From NCBI RefSeq assembly GCF_047301505.1, contig NZ_CP154840.1, forward strand, positions 1,116,001 through 1,180,000: a DNA stretch of 64,000 bases, written 5' to 3'. The translations under genes and the position numbers were made by a program. Below the pieces are notes generated by a model, which had not been told where the DNA came from, searched no databases, and saw only the letters and a program-made list of their open reading frames with translations. Numbering within the stretch: position 1 is the stretch's first letter; each line of letters starts with the position of its first letter. Below, piece after piece: positions 42,859-50,938 of the stretch. Source of the stretch: Lysinibacillus_B sp031181585. GTDB taxonomy: Bacteria; Bacillota; Bacilli; Bacillales_A; Planococcaceae.

Positions 42859-44064
42859 ATGGAAAAAGCTATAAATACGCGGACATTCGTCATACTTATT
42901 ATTTTCTCGCAGCTGTTGACAGCGTTTGTCGGGAGGAGCTTGAACCCCTTTGCCATTTATATTGGCGACAGCCTGCAGTTGACGAATTTTCAGCTTGGCT
43001 TCCTGCCGACTGCCTTATTTCTAGGCCAGTTTCTGGCTACGCTGCCGGTGGGGTTTTTTGCCGATTATATCGCAACACACCGCTTACTTTTGTTGCTCAT
43101 GCTGACTGTAGGGGGAGGATTTTTCCTGTTTGCGACAGTGCAGAACACATATATAGTTGCATTGCTGTTTATTACATTGGCAGGATTAGGATACGGGGGC
43201 ATGCATCCTGTCACAAACAAAATGCTTATCCAGCTGTACCCCGTCCAAAAGGTCACATTCCCTATGGGGCTTAAACAGATGTCCATCACATTAGGCTCGG
43301 CTCTTTCAAGCATTCTATTGCTTGCGCTTGCTGAAAAAATAGGATGGCAGTGGGCTGTAAAGGGAGCGGCAATAGGCTTACTCGTATTTGCTTTTATCGT
43401 ATATAACGTGATGCGGGCCTATTCGGGCGTGTTTTTAACGCTGCGTTCTACGGAGTCATCGCTGCTCGGGCAGTTAAAAAAGCTCTTTACCTCTAAAATG
43501 CTTTTTTTTACAACCTTTATTGCACTGCTTTTAATGGGAATGCAGGTGACTTTTAATACTTACTTATTACTGTTTTTGAGCGGGGCAAAGGGCTGGTCCA
43601 TTTATACTGCCGGCTTGGCACTGGCATTTTCGGAAATTTGTGGAGCCGCAGGAAGAGTCTTTTGGGGCATGATGAGCGACGCGTGGTTCAATGGAAACCG
43701 CTGGATCGTACTCATGATCATTACAGCCTGGTTTCCGATTGCCTTATGGGCGCTGTATGAAGTAAATGCGGTCTGGATTACGGTCATCATCATTGCCAGT
43801 GTCGGCTTTACATTGTCCGGCTTTAACGGGGTATGGATGAACTTGGCGGTAGAAAGTGTACCAAGATCCATCAGCGGCTCGGCAAGCGGCTACAGTGTCA
43901 CCTTTGCCTCGGTAGGTGTGTTCATAGTTCCACCGGTTTTTGGTTATTTAACGGATATGGCGGGCTATTTGTATGGCGGCATCTTTTTGGCCGGCTCGAG
44001 TGCGCTCTGTTTGATGATCCTGGGCTGGGTGTTTATGAGTAGTAAGAGAGTGGTTGATATATGA
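42859..44064 (+). CDS. Major facilitator superfamily transporter
   Basis: MFS carrier of 401 residues with about 12 segments. The loop 2-3 motif is GFFADYIATHRLLLL, and GYGGMHPVTNKMLIQ follows. It is the last gene of the catabolic cluster, two bases after dctM. It could import another aromatic acid or export an intermediate; sequence alone does not decide. A strong terminator follows. Confidence 0.88.
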   Translation: MEKAINTRTFVILIIFSQLLTAFVGRSLNPFAIYIGDSLQLTNFQLGFLPTALFLGQFLATLPVGFFADYIATHRLLLLLMLTVGGGFFLFATVQNTYIVALLFITLAGLGYGGMHPVTNKMLIQLYPVQKVTFPMGLKQMSITLGSALSSILLLALAEKIGWQWAVKGAAIGLLVFAFIVYNVMRAYSGVFLTLRSTESSLLGQLKKLFTSKMLFFTTFIALLLMGMQVTFNTYLLLFLSGAKGWSIYTAGLALAFSEICGAAGRVFWGMMSDAWFNGNRWIVLMIITAWFPIALWALYEVNAVWITVIIIASVGFTLSGFNGVWMNLAVESVPRSISGSASGYSVTFASVGVFIVPPVFGYLTDMAGYLYGGIFLAGSSALCLMILGWVFMSSKRVVDI

Positions 44065-44082
44065 ATATAGATTTCTTGTTTT

Positions 44083-44134
44083 GCAAGGGGTGTCTAGAGA
44101 GTTTTTTCTCTCTGGACAACTCCTTTTTTAGATT
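44083..44134 (+). terminator. Terminator of the anthranilate cluster
   Basis: GTGTCTAGAGAG and CTCTCTGGACAAC form a stem around TTTTTT and are followed by TTTTTTAG. It ends the 14-kb cluster. Confidence 0.8.
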
Positions 44135-44284
44135 AACGCTTCAAACGGCTTGATTAAATCCTGGGTATTTAGAGGCTTTGCTTCATTTCCTAGCAGAGCT
44201 TTTAAGCTATTTTGTATATTATGATTGGTTTATACTTTCCTTTAGCTTGCTTCATTCTCATTGTTCTTGTTTTCTTTCTATTAA

Positions 44285-44704
44285 GCGGAACAAGTATCTG
44301 ATTCTGTAACGGATATAACTAGTATAGTAGGGAACATTCAAAAAGAATCGGGACTTGTATCGGACTCGCTGAAAGATGGATATAAGGAAGTAGCAGAAGG
44401 AAAAGCACAGATCGAAATCGAATCGACGGGCGGCACTTTCCATAAAATCAGTGAAGCGGTCACAGAACTGGTGAACAGCATTACAACTAATCCAGCTGAA
44501 ATTACAGCAAATGTCCAGCAGATGAATGCAGCCATTCATGAAATCGCCTCTGTCTCTGAAGAATCAGCAGCCGGTGTCGAACAAACATCAGCCTCTTCCC
44601 AACAAATAAGCAGCATGATGGAAGAAGTAGCTGCCGGTTCAGGCCAGCTGGCAAAATTAGCCGAAGAACTAAATACATTAGTCAGGCCCCCCGGTCGAGA
44701 GTAA
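44285..44704 (+). pseudogene. Methyl-accepting chemotaxis protein C-terminal remnant
   Basis: The frame from 44285 reads AEQVSDSVTDITSIVGNIQK, then a signalling helix, then VQQMNAAIHEIASVSEESAA, and the C-terminal SSQQISSMMEEVAAGSGQLA. This is the end of a chemoreceptor cytoplasmic domain. A stop lies immediately upstream (44282-44284) and the membrane and hairpin-tip parts are missing. Only the last third survives. Confidence 0.8.
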
Positions 44705-44913
44705 GACGGATGGACTTGTGAATACGAGAATTTTGAACTACCTCTTTCTGAGTTAGTTCTTTTTATTAATGTTCTAAATAACTTGTGGAATGTCAAAACC
44801 AAACAAAACAAAGATTATTGGGGATGGGGGCTTGAATTTCTCTTGGGATTGCAGCGACTTCAACTGTCGTTAACTCGTTTGTTTCGTCAATCGGATAATA
44901 TAGTTTAATTCAC

Positions 44914-45003
44914 TTAAAAGATGGTTACTTCTGATACACCGTATTCGCCGGATAGTTGGTTCCCAGAGCGATAAAGTTCGACCACTATTTGTTTGAACTC
45001 TTG
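44914..45003 (-). mobile_element. IS3-family transposase OrfA fragment
   Basis: On the minus strand the frame reads QEFKQIVVELYRSGNQLSG followed by EYGVSEVTIF and a stop. This is the helix-turn-helix start of IS3-type OrfA (EFKxxIVELYxSG...EYGVSxxTI) with an internal deletion. No intact transposase or terminal repeat was seen. Confidence 0.65.
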
Positions 45004-45109
45004 ATTTTACTGGTTTATATAAATGGGAATAAAATAAATACATTCCTTTTAGTGGTATTTTTATATAAAAAATAAAATACAATTAACATTAACTACAGGG
45101 GGTGATTAA

Positions 45110-45730
45110 ATGTCTATAGCAACTAATGTATCTATTGGATTAACTCAATTTCTTGATTATACATTCAAAGGGAGTACTGCCAAGACTAATACAGTGAAAA
45201 AAATCAAGTATCAAGATGATTACCATCCATCAAAAGATTATTGGAAGCCACTTCGCGATCGAATTAGACTTTATCATGAACATAATCGAACAGAGGATTA
45301 TTTGGTTTCATTAATTGATGAAATACCTCAAGCTAAGCAAAAAAATTACACAGACGCTATTAAAGCATATTTGAAATTTTTTAGAAATAAGGAAGTCAAG
45401 TGGTTTGAACCTGGTAAAGCTACCTGGTACAGTGAAGAATTAGCAGTTAGATCTAGTCCTGAAATAGGTCTAATTATAGAAGGTAAAGCATTTCTAATAA
45501 AGTTATTTTTTAAGGGACAAAAAGAGAAAGTGGACAAAATCCGATGTAGATCGGCATTAACATTACTAAGTGAATCAATCTTCACTGAAGAGCATAGTGA
45601 TGACATAACATATGCAGTACTGAATGTACAAAAAGGTAAACTTATATTTGATGAAAAGCTGAATGATGACCACAGGATTGCATTACAATCTGAGGCTGCA
45701 CAGTTTATGTATATTTGGAATAAAATATAA
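45110..45730 (+). CDS. Orphan hypothetical protein, 206 residues
   Basis: Intact gene with a strong ribosome site (AGGGGGTG before ATG) and its own terminator, set among gene remnants. The protein is basic in the first half (TNTVKKIKYQDDYHPSKDYW, LRDRIRLYHEHNR) and has a mixed beta-rich centre (LAVRSSPEIGLIIEGKAFLI) and an acidic end. There is no signal peptide or membrane segment. It is more AT-rich than flanking core genes, which suggests recent arrival. I do not recognise a family; cargo of a lost integrated element is a reasonable inference. Confidence 0.7.
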   Translation: MSIATNVSIGLTQFLDYTFKGSTAKTNTVKKIKYQDDYHPSKDYWKPLRDRIRLYHEHNRTEDYLVSLIDEIPQAKQKNYTDAIKAYLKFFRNKEVKWFEPGKATWYSEELAVRSSPEIGLIIEGKAFLIKLFFKGQKEKVDKIRCRSALTLLSESIFTEEHSDDITYAVLNVQKGKLIFDEKLNDDHRIALQSEAAQFMYIWNKI

Positions 45731-45753
45731 ACTTGTCGAGTAAATAATCAATA

Positions 45754-45798
45754 GAAACACTGGCACCCTATTAATTTGTAGGTGCCAGTGTTTTTTTA
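45754..45798. terminator. Strong terminator after the orphan gene
   Basis: AACACTGGCACC and GGTGCCAGTGTT form a perfect 12-base stem followed by TTTTTT. Confidence 0.9.
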
Positions 45799-45803
45799 GA
45801 AAA

Positions 45804-46190
45804 CTAAATAATCCATAAATTTCTGTATTGTTCCGGATTTAACCTTTTTGCAACCTGATCGTAAATGTTCATAGTAGTCTGTACATCCCCGTGGTTCAGC
45901 CAATCCTAAATTTCTTAATCCTAGCACTAACTTCAAATAGCAACTAATAGCGCGCATGCCGTAGCTAATGTGTTGTGATTTCCTTCACTCCGTATTTAAT
46001 TTTAATGTATGGAATATACTTCCGAATATTTGTTGGTGGTATCAGTCTGTTTTCATGGTTACTAAAGACTAATTGCTTCGATAGCAACGTATTAAAGGCA
46101 ATGACTAGTATCTTCCGTATTGTACAATGTATAATTTCCACTTAATGCTGCTTCCTATCAAGAAGGCAAATTTAAGTGCCTTTATCAATC
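45804..46190 (-). pseudogene. Decayed tyrosine recombinase (phage/ICE-type integrase)
   Basis: On the minus strand, pieces of an integrase catalytic domain can be read across at least one frameshift and two or more stops: VFSNHENRLIPPTNIRKYIP, then ...GVKEITTH-stop-LRHARY-stop-LLFEVSARIKKFR (box II H-x-L-R-H pattern), then in a second frame DWLNHGDVQTTMNIYDQVAK, which includes the H-G...Y active-site end. Weaker traces (LIKALKFAFLIGSS) extend to about 46190. It is a dead gene and marks an old integration. Confidence 0.75.
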
Positions 46191-46466
46191 TTGAGCTGTA
46201 ATCGTGCGGGTTTAGGCTAAGTCTCTTTAACTTAAATCACTGTGTGTTTTAATATTCCCTATATGTAGGTCGTTACCTGCTCCTACACTAATAGGGATAT
46301 TTCATCTGTAAATTAATCTAACTAATTGTCTAAGCTCTCCAATTTGCTCATTAATTATCTAGAAAAGCCGATTAAATAATTGTACTGTAAAGCATTAGCT
46401 ACAGAACCCTCCCCTCCAAATTATCGTTCCAGATAAATAAGGTTAATCCTGTCAGGAGGTAAAACA
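46191..46466. other. AT-rich intergenic region with an imperfect inverted repeat
   Basis: AATATTCCCTATATGTAGG and CCTACACTAATAGGGATATT form an imperfect inverted repeat at about 46250-46302. It could be a terminator relic or an element end. No gene is supported. Confidence 0.35.
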
Positions 46467-47017
46467 ATGCATCTAAAATCCTCGAAAAATCCTGCAGCCG
46501 TTCTCTTTGTTTTCGTGCTCGCCTTTGTATTACTTACATACCTCTTAAGAATTTTCGGCTATTATTTCTCCTTTTTTGTATACAGCGGGCACACTTACTT
46601 ACTGCTTGCCGTTCTTACATTGCTTTCCTTTATCTGTTCGCTGGCACGCAAAAAGTAAATGTAATATTGGTATTTGTCGTATCGGTTGTAGGTGTAGTAG
46701 GGATCATTGGGCTTTGGTTGGCTTACTTTTCCTTGCACATTTCTGTAGATTCCATTGAATCTCCGATAGAACACAGAACGGTGGTCATTGAGCATAGAAA
46801 TGATTCCTGGGGAGAGACCTATTACCATTACAACTTTTATCAGCCAACACTTTTCCCGATAGTGTTGAAAAAATTAAATAGTGAAAAAGTATCCTTTTGG
46901 GTTCATGAGGACCAAATGGATGATCTGAAAGCATTAGGGGTAGAAGAGGTTGAGTGGACGGGGGAGAGTGTCACTTTTCGTACGGTTACCGGGGAAATAA
47001 TTAAAGTGGATTTCTGA
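46467..47017 (+). pseudogene. Membrane protein gene split by a -1 frame change
   Basis: The first frame (46467-46658, after GGAGG) gives a 63-residue membrane start ending SLARKK-stop at CGC AAA AAG TAA. The -1 frame continues directly as VNVILVFVVSVVGVVG... to 47017, giving a further membrane segment and a 90-residue soluble domain (SWGETYYHYNFYQPTLFPIV). Together they make a plausible protein of about 184 residues. Either an A was lost from the A run or ribosomes slip at AAA AAG. No family is recognised. Confidence 0.6.
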
Positions 47018-47262
47018 ATTTGAGCTTTCTATATACAGAAACCTTTAAATAGACAGCTGTTCAAATATGAACAGTGCCAATTACCAGCAAGACCTGAACC
47101 ATTAAATCTCTCAATTATAAGTAATCTCCAAAAAACAAGTTGAAAGAACATTCCCTCAATTGGTATAATACAAAAAAGCTCGCTTGTACATGAGTATGAA
47201 TCCGAGGTTGTCTCGCCGTCATATTTAGCTGTGCAAGGTTCGTTTTTAAAGGGTGTGTCTAA

Positions 47263-47589
47263 ATGTTTCATGATCAAGTGATTTATATGATCGGAGATGC
47301 GCAGGTGCCGCAGAATAATCCGATTTCCAAACAATACAATCAGTTCTTTTTAGGAGTTGCAGTGGACCGGACAAACGGGATTATCGTGGATGTGGACTGT
47401 TCGGCTACTGTGGAGCTGACGGTTAAGTTTATCCGTTCTATCCTGGTGAATCGGCGGATTAGTGACGAGAAGATAATCCAGGAGATTCAAAACCGTTATT
47501 TCGGCTCCTCACAAAAAGCGTTAATTGTTGCACTAAAGGATGTGCAGCGAAAATATAATCAGATTACTGCTTTGCCTACATCGACCTAG
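47263..47589 (+). CDS. DUF3870 domain protein
   Basis: Soluble protein of 108 residues matching the DUF3870 pattern: YMIGDAQVPQNNPISKQYNQ, FFLGVAVDRTNGIIVDVDCS with ATVELTVKFIRSILV, and NRYFGSSQKALIVALKDVQRKY. AAAGGGTG precedes ATG. Function unknown. It is followed by a DUF819 transporter and a dipeptide epimerase, with a hairpin between. Confidence 0.8.
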   Translation: MFHDQVIYMIGDAQVPQNNPISKQYNQFFLGVAVDRTNGIIVDVDCSATVELTVKFIRSILVNRRISDEKIIQEIQNRYFGSSQKALIVALKDVQRKYNQITALPTST

Positions 47590-47634
47590 GTGAAATCCAG
47601 TTTACTTTCAAAAGTAAACTGGATTTTTTGTTTT
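47585..47634 (+). repeat. Direct repeat with hairpin, left copy
   Basis: Fifty bases starting CCTAGGTGAAATCCAG. Near-identical to 50112-50160. It contains a terminator-like stem (AAATCCAGTTTACTTT and its complement) with a T-run. The two copies bracket the DUF819 and epimerase genes. Confidence 0.75.
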
Positions 47635-47694
47635 GTTAGGAAAAATGATCATGACATCATACACCATATTTTCAGCATGAAGGGGGATCTGTTA

Positions 47695-48861
47695 ATGATT
47701 CAGGATGGGTTTATGTATATCAGTGTGCTTGTCGCGTTGGCAGCGCTGATGGTTTTTATTGAAAAGAGGTTTGGGAAGTCGAAGTTTTTTAAGTTCATTC
47801 CGGGGATTGTATTAATTTATATCGGTGCCGCGTTATTACAGACGTTTGGGGCTTTTGAGTCAAACGAATCGACAGAGACGGCGTATAACAATGTGCGGTG
47901 GGCACTGCTGCCGGCGATGCTATTTTTAATGCTATTAAAATGTGATATCCGTACAGTCATTAAATTAGGGCCGAGAATATTAGGCGCTTTTGCGGTTGCG
48001 GTTGTCAGTATTGCCGCAGGGTTTGTCATTGTGTATGCTGTGCTGCAGTCATTTTACGTGGATGATACGTGGAAGGCGTTTGGTGCGCTGGCAGGAAGCT
48101 GGACAGGAGGGTCAGCAAACATGGTAGCGCTGCAAAGTATTTTGGAAGTGCCGGAAACGATTTTCGGCTATGCGCTTATGATGGATACGATTAACTATGC
48201 TGTGTGGGTCATGTTCATGTTCTGGCTTGTGCCATTTGCAGACCGTTTCAATAAGTGGACAAAGGCAGATACGTCCAGCTATATGAACAATTTAGATGTG
48301 AATACAGACAATATTACGGCTGATGAACAAGGGGCAAAATTTGAGCATATTTTATATTTACTGGGCATTGGTTTATTAGTTTCCTCGCTGTCAAACTATT
48401 TTGGCGGACTATTGCCTGAAGTTGGGGACGTCATCAACGGTACGACGTGGACGATTATTATTGCGTCTGTACTAGGATTGATTTTAGCGCTGACACCACT
48501 GTCACGTATTCCAGGAACGTTCGATATTTCGAATGTTATGTTGTACATTGTCGTTGCATTAATTGCTTCACATTCGGACTTTTCCAATATCGCACAGGCA
48601 CCGATTTATATTATTTCCGGCTTCTTGATCATGGGTGTCCATTTAGTTGTCATGCTGCTGCTAGGAAAGTTATTTAAATACGATTTATTTACGTTAGGAA
48701 TTGCAAGCTTGGCGAATATCGGCGGGATGGCATCTGCCCCTATGCTTGCTGCTGCCTATAATAAAGCACTTATTCCGGTTGGTGTCATTATGGCGCTGAT
48801 GGGATCATTCCTTGGTACGTATTTCGGGATTGTCATTGCGAAAGTGTTATCGATTTTATAA
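47695..48861 (+). CDS. DUF819 family membrane transporter-like protein
   Basis: Membrane protein of 388 residues with about 11 segments in the DUF819 (YjcL-like) family. Motifs: LPAMLFLMLLKCDIRTVIKLG, LAGSWTGGSANMVALQ and IASLANIGGMASAPMLAAAYN. The ATG at 47695 has AAGGGGGA upstream; the longer frame from 47590 runs through the terminator hairpin and is rejected. Pairing with an epimerase suggests peptide or amino acid transport; this is inference. Confidence 0.85.
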   Translation: MIQDGFMYISVLVALAALMVFIEKRFGKSKFFKFIPGIVLIYIGAALLQTFGAFESNESTETAYNNVRWALLPAMLFLMLLKCDIRTVIKLGPRILGAFAVAVVSIAAGFVIVYAVLQSFYVDDTWKAFGALAGSWTGGSANMVALQSILEVPETIFGYALMMDTINYAVWVMFMFWLVPFADRFNKWTKADTSSYMNNLDVNTDNITADEQGAKFEHILYLLGIGLLVSSLSNYFGGLLPEVGDVINGTTWTIIIASVLGLILALTPLSRIPGTFDISNVMLYIVVALIASHSDFSNIAQAPIYIISGFLIMGVHLVVMLLLGKLFKYDLFTLGIASLANIGGMASAPMLAAAYNKALIPVGVIMALMGSFLGTYFGIVIAKVLSIL

Positions 48862-48878
48862 AGAAGGGGGAGTGAGCG

Positions 48879-49910
48879 ATGTTAATCGAAGAACTGCTTG
48901 TAAAAAAAGAAATCATACCATTAACGAAGCCTTTTAAAACAGCGCTGCGCGTAGTCGAACAGATTGAAAATATTGTTGTGGAGATTTTACTGGAAGACGG
49001 GACAACAGGAATCGGTGCAGCAGCGCCTACTTTTGTCATTACAGGAGAATCTCGGGAAAGCATTGAAGCGGCTTTAGTCGGGCCGATTCGTACTAATTTA
49101 ATTGGAAAAGATATTAGACAGCTGAATGATTTGCTGAAAACAGTACAGGCGTGCTGTGTAGGAAATACGAGTGCAAAGGCGGCTGCCGATATTGCGCTGC
49201 ATAATGCATATTGCAATCAAGCCGGCATATCCATTTCCTCCTATTTAGGCGGCTGTAAAAAAATATCTACGTGCATGACAGTAAGTGTTGATACAGTTGA
49301 AAAGATGCAGGAGGAAGCAAAAAAAGCGGTGGAAGCGGGCTACTCTGTACTGAAGATTAAAGTCGGCGATAATGCAGAAATGGACGTCAAGCGGATGGCG
49401 GCGATTTTGGCGGTTGTGCCTAAAACCATTACGCTGCGGCTGGATGCCAATCAGGGCTGGAAACCGAAAGAAGCAGTGAGGCTGATCCGTCAGTTCGAGG
49501 AGCTTGCGTACCCCATAGAGTTTATCGAACAGCCTGTAAAAGCATGGGATTTAGACGGACTGAAATATGTCCGGGATCATGTGTCTACACCGATTATGGC
49601 GGATGAAAGTGTTTTTTCAACAAAGGATGCAATGAAGCTTATCGAAGGCGGCTATGTGGATCTGCTTAATATTAAACTGATGAAATGCGGCGGGATCGCT
49701 GAGGCGATGAAGATTGCAAGCATCGCAGAAGCAAAAGGCATTGCCTGTATGATCGGCAGTATGATGGAATCCTCTATTTCCGTGGCGGCAGCAGCCCAGG
49801 TTGCAGCAGCCCACCCGAATATCCGCTACTTTGATTTGGACGCACCACTATGGCTTGCGGCCCCGCCGACGCACTTAAAGTATATTGGCGAAACGGTTGA
49901 AATTATATAA
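48879..49910 (+). CDS. Dipeptide epimerase (enolase superfamily)
   Basis: Enzyme of 343 residues of the L-Ala-D/L-Glu epimerase type, which interconverts murein-derived dipeptides. Catalytic elements: KIKVGD (Lys pair), LRLDANQGW, EFIEQP, MADESV (metal Asp, Glu, Asp), NIKLMKCGG (second base Lys), and GSMMESS with FDLDAPLWL, the substrate-defining end. RBS AAGGGGGAG before ATG. A decayed copy of its 3' end lies at 51640-51775. Confidence 0.9.
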   Translation: MLIEELLVKKEIIPLTKPFKTALRVVEQIENIVVEILLEDGTTGIGAAAPTFVITGESRESIEAALVGPIRTNLIGKDIRQLNDLLKTVQACCVGNTSAKAAADIALHNAYCNQAGISISSYLGGCKKISTCMTVSVDTVEKMQEEAKKAVEAGYSVLKIKVGDNAEMDVKRMAAILAVVPKTITLRLDANQGWKPKEAVRLIRQFEELAYPIEFIEQPVKAWDLDGLKYVRDHVSTPIMADESVFSTKDAMKLIEGGYVDLLNIKLMKCGGIAEAMKIASIAEAKGIACMIGSMMESSISVAAAAQVAAAHPNIRYFDLDAPLWLAAPPTHLKYIGETVEII

Positions 49911-50286
49911 TACATGAGACATCCTCTCTCCCCAGACGCTGGCGGGCTATTCATTTAAGAAAAGCGGTACGATTCTGGGGGAGGGGGTTTTCTATGTGCT
50001 TATATTCTTTTAGCCCCCTGATTGCCTGCTTTATGATTTAAAACCTTTGGCGTATAACATGCTAAATGGACAGATGGTAGTATCATCACCATACAGTTAC
50101 TGAGGACAGAACCTAGATGAAATCCAGTTTACTTTCATGAGAAAACTGGATTTTTGTTTTCGTGAAATGAATGGTTATGGAATAACCACCCTTTTCGTCA
50201 TAAAGGTAGATTGTAATGCTTAAGTCTATATACCAATTTATGACTATGAAACATTTGACAAAATTTGTTATGTATTTTATTTTTAT
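49911..50286. other. Intergenic region after the epimerase gene
   Basis: About 375 bases. They hold an inverted repeat with long loop (CTCTCTCCCCAGA / TCTGGGGGAGGGG, 49922-49988), then the right copy of the 50-base direct repeat, then AT-rich sequence leading to the tetR-like promoter. No gene is supported. Confidence 0.5.
50112..50160 (+). repeat. Direct repeat with hairpin, right copy
   Basis: Starts CCTAGATGAAATCCAG and shares almost all bases with 47585-47634. The stem is also kept: AAATCCAGTTT/AAACTGGATTT, then TTTT. Confidence 0.75.
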
Positions 50287-50304
50287 ATTGACTGACTAAT
50301 CAAT
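50287..50304. promoter_or_regulatory. Candidate TetR operator
   Basis: ATTGACTGACTAATCAAT has palindromic ends ATTGA/TCAAT with a partly symmetric centre, 18 bases before the tetR start. The site suggests self-repression. Confidence 0.45.
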
Positions 50305-50321
50305 CTAAAAGGGGTTTGAAC

Positions 50322-50918
50322 ATGCCGAGGACTGAAATTCAAAATTTAGAGTTACGCGATCAAAGACGTGAACAAATATTAATAGCTGCATTAAAGGTGT
50401 TTTCTAGAAGGGGAATGGCTGCAGCAAAAATTAGTGAAATAGCAAAAGAAGCCGGGTTGAGTCATGGGCTTGTATACCATTATTTTAAGTCGAAGGAAGA
50501 AATTTTTACGCTTTTAGTGCAACGAGCTGCGGAAAGTGCTGTTCAGATTATAGAGGAGGCATATCTTCAAGAAGGAACGCCATTAAACAAAATTAAATGG
50601 ATGACAGAACAGATCCTCCAAAGTTTAACAGAGGGAGATCAAATCTTATTATTTTTAATAATGATTCAAGCAAGCACATCCGATGCCGTTCCCGAAGAAG
50701 TACAACAACTTTTGTCTTCACCGGAATATAAGTCACCGGTTAACTGCTTAGTCCCGTTAATTATAGAGGGTCAACAGTGCAATGAAATCATTCAGGAGGA
50801 TCCAATAAAGCTAGCGGTTAGTTACTATGCCTTCATCCAAGGTTTTTCCGTTAGTAAGTTGCAGTGGAGTCAATGTCCGATTCCAGAAGCAGATTTGATT
50901 ATGAAAATTTTTAAATAA
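50322..50918 (+). CDS. TetR-family regulator
   Basis: Repressor of 198 residues. The N-terminal DNA-binding domain is typical: RREQILIAALKVFSRRGMAAAKISEIAKEAGLSHGLVYHYFKSKEEIF. The C-terminal ligand domain spans about residues 70-190. ATG 50322 has AAAGGGG at good spacing; TTG 50316 is the alternative. It is followed 20 bases later by a CPBP protein gene that has a similar ribosome-site context (AGGGGTTTGAA), so the pair is probably one operon. Confidence 0.88.
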   Translation: MPRTEIQNLELRDQRREQILIAALKVFSRRGMAAAKISEIAKEAGLSHGLVYHYFKSKEEIFTLLVQRAAESAVQIIEEAYLQEGTPLNKIKWMTEQILQSLTEGDQILLFLIMIQASTSDAVPEEVQQLLSSPEYKSPVNCLVPLIIEGQQCNEIIQEDPIKLAVSYYAFIQGFSVSKLQWSQCPIPEADLIMKIFK

Positions 50919-50938
50919 TAAGTTGGAAGGGGTTTGAA

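Noticed and set aside
44870..45082. Minus-strand 70-codon frame over the IS3 fragment
   Set aside because: The transposase-like reading is in a different frame (44914-45003). The longer frame has no similarity or ribosome site.
47590..47694. N-terminal extension of the DUF819 protein
   Set aside because: The extension is encoded by the terminator hairpin of the direct repeat and has no ribosome site. The ATG at 47695 has a strong one.
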